Shown here: piece by piece, positions 1-5,173 of the stretch | How positions within the stretch are numbered: position 1 is the stretch's first letter | How the letters are laid out: each line of letters starts with the position of its first letter | Source of the DNA: Gammaproteobacteria bacterium RBG_16_57_12 | Lineage (GTDB): Bacteria; Pseudomonadota; Gammaproteobacteria; RBG-16-57-12 | Reading direction: 5' to 3' | Length of the DNA stretch: 5,173 nt | NCBI GenBank assembly: GCA_001801365.1 | Contig: MGXL01000117.1 | Span: 1 to 5,173 of the forward strand | The notes under the pieces: generated by a model | What the model was told of the DNA's origin: nothing | The model's input: only the letters and a program-made list of their open reading frames with translations | Databases searched by the model: none | Translations under genes and position numbers: made by a program

Positions 1-524
1 GGACCGACATCCAGCCCGGCAGTGACCTGCTGTTCTATGAGGGTCTGCACGGTGGCGTGGTGGATGAAGACATCAATGTCGCCAAGTTTGTCGATCTCCT
101 GATCGGCGTGGTACCCATCGTCAATCTGGAGTGGATACAGAAGATCCATCGCGACACCGCGCAGCGCGGCTATTCCGTCGAGGCCGTCACCGACACCATC
201 CTGCGCCGCATGTACGACTATGTACATTACATCACGCCGCAGTTTTCGCGCACCAATATCAACTTCCAGCGCGTCCCGACAGTCGACACCTCCAATCCCT
301 TCATCGCCCGCGATATCCCGACACCGGATGAAAGTTTTATCGTGATCCGCTTCCGCGACCCAAAGAAGGTGGACTTCCCCTATCTGCTGAACATGATCCA
401 GAGTTCGTTCATGTCACGACCAAATACCCTGGTGGTACCCGGCGGCAAGATGGGTTTTGCCATGGAAATCATCCTGACGCCAGTGATCCATGATCTGATG
501 GAAAAGGCACGCAAAAAGGCCTGA
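1..524 (+). CDS. cbbP: Phosphoribulokinase, C-terminal part (5' end outside window)
   Basis: Phosphoribulokinase uses ATP to phosphorylate ribulose 5-phosphate to ribulose 1,5-bisphosphate, the Rubisco substrate, in the cytoplasm. The reading frame is open from base 3, so the gene enters from the left; the GTG codons at 57 and 60 are internal. The motif FYEGLHGG (codons 33-56) contains the Walker B-type glutamate. If that Glu is numbered 131 as in the Rhodobacter sphaeroides enzyme, the downstream sequence lines up without gaps: KIHRD gives Arg168 and Asp169, followed by Arg173 and Arg186-Arg187, residues tied to substrate binding and catalysis in that family. On this numbering the whole protein would be about 291 residues, normal for the proteobacterial class, and the window starts near residue 119. 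The signatures ITPQFSRTNINFQRVPTVDT and NTLVVPGGKMG are present. The P-loop lies upstream and cannot be checked. The C-terminus appears complete, ending in a Lys-rich helix. No other Calvin-cycle gene follows; a terminator does. Confidence 0.96.
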   Translation, partial: TDIQPGSDLLFYEGLHGGVVDEDINVAKFVDLLIGVVPIVNLEWIQKIHRDTAQRGYSVEAVTDTILRRMYDYVHYITPQFSRTNINFQRVPTVDTSNPFIARDIPTPDESFIVIRFRDPKKVDFPYLLNMIQSSFMSRPNTLVVPGGKMGFAMEIILTPVIHDLMEKARKKA

Positions 525-538
525 TCTCGGGCTTAATC

Positions 539-578
539 CAACACAAAATGGGATGGTTCACCATCCCCTTTTGTGTTG
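539..578. terminator. Bidirectional intrinsic terminator between convergent genes
   Basis: Arms 539-556 and 561-578 form an 18-bp stem with one mismatch, closed by the four-base loop TTCA. The core GGGATGG/CCATCCC is GC-rich and the outer part is A/T-rich. Read rightward, the core is followed by CTTTTGTGTT; read leftward, by ATTTTGTGTT. Either strand therefore gives a short GC hairpin with a U-rich tail. It begins 14 nt after the phosphoribulokinase stop codon and ends 12 nt from the stop of the oppositely oriented permease gene, so it probably ends both transcripts. The U tracts are interrupted by G, so efficiency is uncertain. Confidence 0.85.
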
Positions 579-590
579 CCTGAAAAATAT

Positions 591-1508
591 TTAGCTTAGC
601 CAGGCAAACCACAACGGCAGGCTCAGCAAACTCAGTCCTGTTGACAGGGTGACCACGCTGACATACATACCGGTATCCAGGCCATGGCGGTCACATAAGA
701 CCATACCCAGCACCATACTGGGCATGGCGGCTTCCATGACAACGGCAATCAGCACCCGGCCTTCCAGCCCCAGGCCGGAGGCCATGCCCCAGACCAGCAG
801 CGGCATCAGCAGAAGCTGGATAACCAATGCCGGCACCATGACCGGCAGAGACTGCATGCGCATCACACTGAGACGCAGCCCCAGCCCCAGGGCAATCAGC
901 ATCAGGGGCACCACCGCACCCGCCATCATCTGGAGCAAGGATCCCAGCCAGCGCGGCATGGGCGTGCCGGACACATTGAGCAACACCGCCGCCACCGCTG
1001 CCCAGAAGGGCGGCACCCTGAGCAATGCCATAAGGGGATTCACCTGCGGCTGACTGCTCGCGCCATAACGTTGCGCCAGCAGTATCCCCACGGTCAGCAA
1101 TAGCGGGGTGCAGGCAAACAGGTCATATTGAATGGCTACGCTGCGGGCCCAGGGCCCCATGACATTTTCCAGAAAGGGCAAACCCAGGTAAGTGGCATTG
1201 GGAAATCCGGCGGCCAGCACCAGGGCGCCGGCGGTACGTCGCGATATCCCCCAGAACCGATAGGCCATGGCTGCCATCCCCAGACTGGCCAACACGCCAC
1301 CCGCCGCGGCCAGGGCGATGCGCGCCACATCCAGGGAAAGGGGCGCCTGCCAGAGCACGGACAGCACCAGCGCAGGCAATAGCAGGGTATAGACCAGGCC
1401 GGCAATGGTCTGTCGCGCCACATCCGCATCCAGACCCGGTGGCCGCAACATCCGCCATGCCACACCGCAGGCAACCAGTGCCGCCATCTGGCCGAGAACC
1501 TCATACAT
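591..1508 (-). CDS. AEC-family (auxin efflux carrier-like) permease
   Basis: A 305-residue inner-membrane protein, almost entirely hydrophobic, with about ten predicted membrane segments arranged as two groups of five: roughly 3-20, 35-53, 63-84, 93-111, 128-146 in the first half and 166-181, 190-212, 221-243, 250-270, 282-303 in the second. A short polar loop near 147-160 separates the halves. Family marks are GFPNATYLGLPFL (101-113), where the Asn and Pro sit in a broken helix, and the equivalent EAAMPS (259-264) in the second half. This matches the Mem_trans/AEC carriers (YfdV, MdcF and relatives); characterised bacterial members carry carboxylates such as malonate or malate, but the substrate here cannot be read from sequence. 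The ATG at 1508 is preferred over an in-frame TTG at 1514 because GGAGGG (1517-1522) lies 8 nt before the ATG but only 2 nt before the TTG. It is monocistronic within the window, convergent with phosphoribulokinase and divergent from the fadE cluster, so its context gives no firm clue to its substrate. Confidence 0.9.
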   Translation of the reverse strand: MYEVLGQMAALVACGVAWRMLRPPGLDADVARQTIAGLVYTLLLPALVLSVLWQAPLSLDVARIALAAAGGVLASLGMAAMAYRFWGISRRTAGALVLAAGFPNATYLGLPFLENVMGPWARSVAIQYDLFACTPLLLTVGILLAQRYGASSQPQVNPLMALLRVPPFWAAVAAVLLNVSGTPMPRWLGSLLQMMAGAVVPLMLIALGLGLRLSVMRMQSLPVMVPALVIQLLLMPLLVWGMASGLGLEGRVLIAVVMEAAMPSMVLGMVLCDRHGLDTGMYVSVVTLSTGLSLLSLPLWFAWLS

Positions 1509-1516
1509 GCCCAATA

Positions 1517-1522
1517 CCCTCC
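1517..1522 (-). promoter_or_regulatory. Ribosome binding site deciding the permease start
   Basis: The minus strand reads GGAGGG here, 8 nt from the ATG at 1508. The in-frame TTG at 1514 would leave only a 2-nt spacer, so translation most likely begins at the ATG and gives 305 rather than 307 residues. Confidence 0.75.
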
Positions 1523-1567
1523 AACAATTACAGGAACCCCTTCAAGGAATTGCCTATTTTGCCGCTA

Positions 1568-1596
1568 TTATGACTAACATTAATACTTTATATAAT
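1568..1596 (+). promoter_or_regulatory. Candidate sigma-70 promoter for the hydrolase-fadE cluster
   Basis: A perfect TATAAT (1591-1596) sits in an AT-rich patch (about 1555-1600) that stands out from the GC-rich coding DNA. A poor -35 match, TTATGA (1568-1573), lies 17 bp upstream. Transcription would begin near 1602-1604, leaving about 74 nt of leader before the GTG start at 1677. The weak -35 suggests either low basal activity or need for an activator. An imperfect inverted repeat covers the predicted start point. Confidence 0.45.
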
Positions 1597-1616
1597 GGCT
1601 GGTTAGGGAATGACCA
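1587..1616 (-). promoter_or_regulatory. Possible leftward promoter for the permease
   Basis: On the minus strand TGGTCA (1611-1616) and TATAAA (1587-1592) resemble -35 and -10 elements, separated by 18 bp. They match the sigma-70 consensus at 4/6 and 5/6 positions. The element would start transcription roughly 70 nt before the permease ATG. It overlaps the rightward candidate, and AT-rich DNA yields such matches by chance, so this is a weak call. Confidence 0.25.
1600..1616. repeat. Imperfect inverted repeat over the predicted transcription start
   Basis: TGGTTA (1600-1605) and TGACCA (1611-1616) are inverted copies with one mismatch and a 5-nt centre. The position, directly downstream of TATAAT, is where a repressor would bind. 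The half-sites are short, and the spacing does not match the FadR operator (CTGGT, 3 nt, ACCAG), so no regulator is named. Confidence 0.25.
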
Positions 1617-1666
1617 AGACTGTATCAAAATATCACCCGATCCATCCCGTGGGACAGTGTCATGCT

Positions 1667-1670
1667 GGAG
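1667..1670 (+). promoter_or_regulatory. Ribosome binding site for the GTG start of the hydrolase
   Basis: GGAG lies 6 nt before the GTG at 1677. An in-frame ATG at 1662 is excluded because a TAG at 1671-1673 closes it after three codons. The next Met in the hydrolase is residue 145, well inside the catalytic domain, so GTG is the only sensible start. Confidence 0.75.
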
Positions 1671-1676
1671 TAGGCA

Positions 1677-2612
1677 GTGCGTATTACCGAGAAACTGACA
1701 CAGGTCTTCAGCCACTGGCTCGCCCATGAGGATGAACCGCGCGAACGTTTTTTGTGTGACTTCGACCGGCTCAGTGCCGAGATCCGGCCCTGCGATATCC
1801 TGCTGGTGGAGGGGCGCAGCCGGATCAGCCATGTCATCAAGACCATCACCCAGAGCATCTGGACACATGCCGGGCTCTATATCGGCCGCCTCAATGACAT
1901 CGAAGACGCGGAGCTGCGTAATCACATCCGCAACCACTATGATGGCAACCCGGACGATCAACTGGTTATCGAGGCCCTGCTGGGCAAGGGCACCATCATT
2001 GCCCCCCTGCATAAATATCGCCTGGATAATTTGCGCATCTGTCGGCCCAACGGCCTGTCACGGGAAGACGCACAACACATCATCCGCTATTCCGCCTATC
2101 ATCTGGGCATGGAATATGATCTGCGCCAACTCATCGATCTGGCGCGCTTTTTCTTCCCCTATGGCATCTTGCCACGGCGCTGGCGTTCCACTCTGTTTGA
2201 ACACCATGCCGGCAAGATCACCCGCACGGTCTGCTCCACCATGATTGCCAGCGCCTTTTCCTCGGTTCATTATCCGGTCGTCCCATTCATACACAGGGAG
2301 CCAGGTGGACAACTACGCTTTCACAAGCGCAACGCCCGTTTATACAGGCCCAGTGATTTTGACTTTTCGCCCTACTTCGATATCGTCAAATATCCGCTAC
2401 TGGGGCTGGATGATATTTCGCTGTACCGGCAATTGCCCTGGGATGCGGAAGGCCTGGTGTGCAATGGACCCGATGATTGTTATGTCCCGCCAGAACAACC
2501 CGCTCCACCTGCCGGCCCGCCCCAGCAGAACAGTGGCGGAGATGGAAATATGCAAAGCGAAGCAAACGAGCACAGTTTCAAACCAACCTTGACCCGACAA
2601 CCCAAAACATAA
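1677..2612 (+). CDS. YiiX/YebB-like permuted NlpC/P60 cysteine hydrolase
   Basis: A 311-residue protein of the circularly permuted papain-like group (YiiX/YebB-like, formerly DUF830). In these proteins the catalytic His precedes the Cys. The order seen is: RPCDILLVEGRSRISHVI (37-54), the usual entry strand of the domain; WTHAGLYIG with His64 as likely general base/acid; VIEALLGKG with Glu99 as possible third residue; GMEYD (144-148); and RTVCSTMIASAF with Cys186 as likely nucleophile. A conserved-looking RPSDFDFSPYFDIVKYP block follows (224-240). The tail from about 265 is proline- and polar-rich and probably disordered. There is no signal peptide, lipobox or membrane helix, so a cytoplasmic or membrane-peripheral location is likely. 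Related permuted enzymes act on amide or ester bonds in peptides or lipids; the substrate here is unknown. It is first in a tight cluster with fadE (12-nt gap), which suggests, as inference only, a lipid- or acyl-linked role. The assignment to the fold is firm, the reaction is not. Confidence 0.85.
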   Translation: MRITEKLTQVFSHWLAHEDEPRERFLCDFDRLSAEIRPCDILLVEGRSRISHVIKTITQSIWTHAGLYIGRLNDIEDAELRNHIRNHYDGNPDDQLVIEALLGKGTIIAPLHKYRLDNLRICRPNGLSREDAQHIIRYSAYHLGMEYDLRQLIDLARFFFPYGILPRRWRSTLFEHHAGKITRTVCSTMIASAFSSVHYPVVPFIHREPGGQLRFHKRNARLYRPSDFDFSPYFDIVKYPLLGLDDISLYRQLPWDAEGLVCNGPDDCYVPPEQPAPPAGPPQQNSGGDGNMQSEANEHSFKPTLTRQPKT

Positions 2613-2624
2613 GCAGCCGATCCC

Positions 2625-5069
2625 ATGAGCCTACTGATATTCCTGATTATCATTGCCGTAGCCAGCGCCACAGCCGCCTATGTGCGCCTCCCCTTGCTGG
2701 CCTCCACCGTCATACTGGCCCTGATATTGATCGTATGGCACCTCACCAGTCATGCCTCGGCCTTGTCCACTTCACTGGCCTGGGGGCTGTTTCTGGCCGT
2801 GGCCATACCGCTCAATGTCACCTCACTGCGCCGGCAGCTGTTCAGCAACCATATTCTGCCGATCTTCCGCAAACTCATGCCGCCCATCAGCCGCACCGAA
2901 CAGGAGGCGCTGGACGCCGGCACCGTGTGGTGGGATGGTGAGCTGTTCAGCGGCGCGCCCGACTGGAATAAATTGCTCAGTGTACGCACCACCAGACTGA
3001 CGACGGAAGAGCAGGCCTTTCTGGATGGCCCGGTGGAAGAGCTGTGCCGCCTGCTCGATGACTGGGATATCACCCATCACCGCCTCGATCTGCCGCCTTC
3101 AGTCTGGCAATTCATCAAGGACAGCGGTTTCTTCGGCATGATCATCCCCAGGGAATACGGCGGCAAGCAGTTCTCCGCCCAGATGCATTCCTGTGTCGTG
3201 TCCAAGATCGCCAGCCGCAGCATCACCGCCGCGGTTACGGTGATGGTGCCCAATTCCCTGGGCCCGGCCGAACTGCTGCTGCATTACGGCACCGAGGACC
3301 AGAGAAAATACTACCTGCCACGCCTGGCGCGCGGCGAGGAAGTACCGTGTTTCGCCCTCACCGGCCCGGAGGCCGGCTCCGATGCCGGCGCCATGCCCGA
3401 CACCGGCGTTGTCTGTCGCGGCCTGTTCCAGGGAGAGGAAATCACCGGCATACGCCTCAACTGGGAAAAACGCTATATCACCCTGGGGCCGGTCGCCACC
3501 GTGCTGGGCCTGGCGTTCAAGCTTTACGACCCCGAGCACCTGATCGGCAAGCAGGAGGATCTGGGCATCACCTGCGCCCTGATCCCCACCAGCACGCCGG
3601 GCGTCGAGATCGGCAGCCGTCACTTCCCGCTCAACAGCGCCTTCATGAACGGTCCCAACAGCGGCAAGGATGTGTTCATCCCGCTGGACTGGATCATCGG
3701 CGGCCCGGCCCACGCCGGCCAGGGCTGGCGCATGCTGATGGAATCGCTGGCCGCGGGCCGCTCCATCTCGCTGCCGGCCCTCAGCACCGGCGCCGGCAAG
3801 CTGGCCAGCCGCGCCACTGGCGCCTATGCCCGCATCCGCCGCCAGTTCAAGCTGCCGATCGGCTATTTCGGCGGTGTGGAAGAGGCGCTGGCCCGCATCG
3901 CCGGCAACACCTATGTGATGGAGGCGACGCGCACCCTCACCGCCAGTGCCGTGGATCTGGGTGAGAAGCCTTCGGTGATCTCGGCCATCGCCAAATACAA
4001 TCTCACCGAACGCATGCGCCTGGTGGTCAACGACGCCATGGATGTCCAGGGCGGCAGCGGCATCTGCATGGGACCGCGCAATTTCCTGGCCCGCGCCTAT
4101 CAGTCCATCCCCATCAGCATCACCGTGGAAGGGGCCAATATTCTTACCCGCAGCATGATCACCTATGGCCAGGGCGCGATCCGCTGCCATCCTTATGTGC
4201 TCAAGGAAATGCGCGCCGCCGGTCACGATGACCTGCAACGCGCACGCATCGAATTCGATCACGCGCTGTTCGGCCATCTCGGCTTTGGCTTCAGCAATGC
4301 CATCCGCGCCCTGCTGTTGGGATTGAGCAATTCCCGCCTGGCCCAGGCGCCCGTGCCCGGCCCGGAGCGGCGTTATTACCAGCACCTCACGCGCCTGAGC
4401 GCGGCGCTGGCCTTGAGCTCGGATATCGCCATGATGACCCTGGGCGGTTCGCTCAAGCGCCTGGAAAAATTGTCCGGCCGGCTGGCGGACGTGCTCAGTC
4501 AGATGTATCTCGCCTCGGCCACCCTCAAGCGCTTCGAGGAGGATGGCTGCCATCAGGCCGATCTGCCATTATTGAGATGGGGCTGCGAGGATGCCCTGTA
4601 TCGCGCCCAGTGTGCCCTGGACGGCCTGCTGAAAAACTTTCCCAGCCGCCCGGCGGCCTGGCTGCTGCGCGTGCTGATCTTTCCGCTGGGCCGGCCCTTC
4701 AGCCCGCCGGGCGATGCACTGGGCCATCAGGTTGCCGAACTGATTCTGGCGCCCTCCCCGGCGCGTGATCGTCTGACCCGCGGCATTCATCTGCCGACGG
4801 ATCTCAGCGAGCCCCTGGGGCGGCTGGATGATGCACTCACGAAAGTCGTCCGGGCGGAGATCGTCGAGGCCAAACTGCGCAATGGCGTGCAGAACCGGAT
4901 ATTGCCCAAGGCCAGTGGCGAGGCCCTGATAAAAGAAGCGCTGAAATATAATTTCATCACCCCGGAAGAAATCGCGATCCTGCAACAGGCCGATCTCGCA
5001 CGCCGGGATGTCATCACGGTGGACAGCTTCGCGCCGGCGGAGCTGATACCGAAAATCAGTCGGGGGTAA
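2625..5069 (+). CDS. fadE: Acyl-CoA dehydrogenase FadE (long form, membrane-associated)
   Basis: FadE catalyses the first beta-oxidation step, FAD-dependent conversion of acyl-CoA to trans-2-enoyl-CoA, passing electrons towards the respiratory chain. The 814-residue length is that of E. coli FadE, and the resemblance is end to end. Residues 1-65 hold two or three hydrophobic helices (about 3-20, 24-41, 49-65) that would anchor it to the inner membrane. The FadE signature MPPISRTEQEALDAGTVWW (85-103) follows. The N-terminal acyl-CoA dehydrogenase domain spans roughly 125-240, the beta domain starts at CFALTGPEAGSDAG (242-255), and the flavin-binding helical domain runs about 360-515. Glu502 in ITVEGANILTRSM is the likely catalytic base; GQGAIRCHPYVL follows. 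Residues 515-800 form the extra C-terminal FadE domain (DUF1974), including RYYQHLTRLSA and LGGSLKRLEKLSGRLADVLS. ATG 2625 fits the family N-terminus, though no good Shine-Dalgarno precedes it. It lies 12 nt after the hydrolase and 5 nt before a thiolase gene. No key motif is missing. Confidence 0.97.
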   Translation: MSLLIFLIIIAVASATAAYVRLPLLASTVILALILIVWHLTSHASALSTSLAWGLFLAVAIPLNVTSLRRQLFSNHILPIFRKLMPPISRTEQEALDAGTVWWDGELFSGAPDWNKLLSVRTTRLTTEEQAFLDGPVEELCRLLDDWDITHHRLDLPPSVWQFIKDSGFFGMIIPREYGGKQFSAQMHSCVVSKIASRSITAAVTVMVPNSLGPAELLLHYGTEDQRKYYLPRLARGEEVPCFALTGPEAGSDAGAMPDTGVVCRGLFQGEEITGIRLNWEKRYITLGPVATVLGLAFKLYDPEHLIGKQEDLGITCALIPTSTPGVEIGSRHFPLNSAFMNGPNSGKDVFIPLDWIIGGPAHAGQGWRMLMESLAAGRSISLPALSTGAGKLASRATGAYARIRRQFKLPIGYFGGVEEALARIAGNTYVMEATRTLTASAVDLGEKPSVISAIAKYNLTERMRLVVNDAMDVQGGSGICMGPRNFLARAYQSIPISITVEGANILTRSMITYGQGAIRCHPYVLKEMRAAGHDDLQRARIEFDHALFGHLGFGFSNAIRALLLGLSNSRLAQAPVPGPERRYYQHLTRLSAALALSSDIAMMTLGGSLKRLEKLSGRLADVLSQMYLASATLKRFEEDGCHQADLPLLRWGCEDALYRAQCALDGLLKNFPSRPAAWLLRVLIFPLGRPFSPPGDALGHQVAELILAPSPARDRLTRGIHLPTDLSEPLGRLDDALTKVVRAEIVEAKLRNGVQNRILPKASGEALIKEALKYNFITPEEIAILQQADLARRDVITVDSFAPAELIPKISRG

Positions 5070-5074
5070 GTGCT

Positions 5075-5173
5075 ATGACCACGCAAAAACTCAGCGGCCG
5101 CCCCGTCTATGTCGTCGACGGCAGCCGCACGCCCTTCCTCAAGGCCAAAGGCAAGCCGGGGCTCTTTCCGGCG
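5075..5173 (+). CDS. Thiolase (acetyl-CoA acyltransferase), N-terminal fragment
   Basis: Only the first 33 codons are inside the window; the frame is open to the right edge. The N-terminus RPVYVVDGSRTPFLKAKGKP (9-28) matches the start of thiolases, where the first beta-strand is followed by the SRTPF-type turn. Thiolases cleave 3-ketoacyl-CoA with CoA to release acetyl-CoA, or run the reverse condensation. The nucleophilic Cys and the C-terminal His/Cys pair lie beyond the edge, so degradative and biosynthetic types cannot be told apart by sequence. The 5-nt gap after fadE favours a beta-oxidation role. GGGGG (5062-5066) lies 8 nt before the ATG and is a modest ribosome binding site overlapping the end of fadE, so translation may be coupled. 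Confidence 0.85.
   Translation, partial: MTTQKLSGRPVYVVDGSRTPFLKAKGKPGLFPA

Noticed and set aside
57..62. GTG start codons for a short phosphoribulokinase
   Set aside because: The frame is open to the left edge and encodes the Walker B-type motif before these codons, so they are internal valines.
649..1053. 134-codon plus-strand open frame across the permease gene
   Set aside because: Antisense to a well-supported membrane carrier; Thr/Ser/Arg-rich translation without any family signature.
1599..1616. FadR-type operator before the fadE cluster
   Set aside because: CTGGT and ACCA are present, but separated by about nine bases rather than three, so the match to the FadR operator fails.
1645..1654. 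Short palindrome TCCCGTGGGA in the hydrolase leader
   Set aside because: Four-base arms with a two-base centre are too short to support a hairpin or an operator call.
1554..2012. 152-codon minus-strand open frame overlapping the hydrolase 5' end and promoter region
   Set aside because: It runs antisense to the conserved catalytic part of the hydrolase and has no recognisable domain. The hydrolase frame carries clear family motifs.
3347..3964. 205-codon plus-strand open frame inside fadE in another frame
   Set aside because: Arg/His/Pro-rich frame-shifted product typical of an alternative frame of GC-rich DNA; fadE occupies the same bases with clear motifs.
3099..4553. 484-codon open frame on the minus strand, antisense to fadE
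   Set aside because: It lies wholly inside the strongly supported fadE gene. Its product is a monotonous Ala/Gly/His/Gln-rich sequence with no recognisable domain, as expected from the reverse strand of GC-rich coding DNA.
4569..4985. 138-codon open frame on the minus strand, antisense to the fadE 3' part
   Set aside because: Shadow of fadE: no family resemblance, and the fadE C-terminal domain is intact on the other strand.

Overview
The window reads as part of a gammaproteobacterial chromosome, moderately GC-rich, probably from a facultative or obligate lithoautotroph of the purple-sulfur or sulfur-oxidiser kind. Two things support this. The left edge carries the end of a proteobacterial-type phosphoribulokinase, a Calvin-Benson-Bassham enzyme. 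The right half carries an 814-residue FadE acyl-CoA dehydrogenase that resembles the Escherichia coli protein along its whole length. The genus cannot be fixed from this sequence.

Layout: (1) The 3' part of the phosphoribulokinase gene (+) ends at 524. (2) A strong hairpin at 539-578 lies between convergent genes and probably ends transcription from both sides. (3) An AEC-family (auxin efflux carrier-like) permease runs on the minus strand, 1508 down to 591. (4) An AT-rich divergent intergenic region, 1509-1676, holds a perfect TATAAT box for rightward transcription. (5) A rightward cluster follows: a YiiX/YebB-like permuted NlpC/P60 cysteine hydrolase (1677-2612), fadE (2625-5069) and the first 33 codons of a thiolase (from 5075). 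Gaps in the cluster are 12 and 5 nt with no terminator, so it looks like one transcript.

The fadE and thiolase genes are the first and last steps of the fatty-acid beta-oxidation cycle; enoyl hydratase and hydroxyacyl dehydrogenase functions may follow beyond the right edge. The hydrolase in front of them belongs to a fold group that includes enzymes acting on lipid or peptide amide and ester bonds. It may therefore act on an acyl-containing substrate, but nothing in the window proves this. No mobile element, CRISPR array, tRNA or rRNA was seen, and no stretch over 300 bases lacks a gene. The least-explained item is the hydrolase-fadE pairing; I found no clear evidence of an entirely new system.
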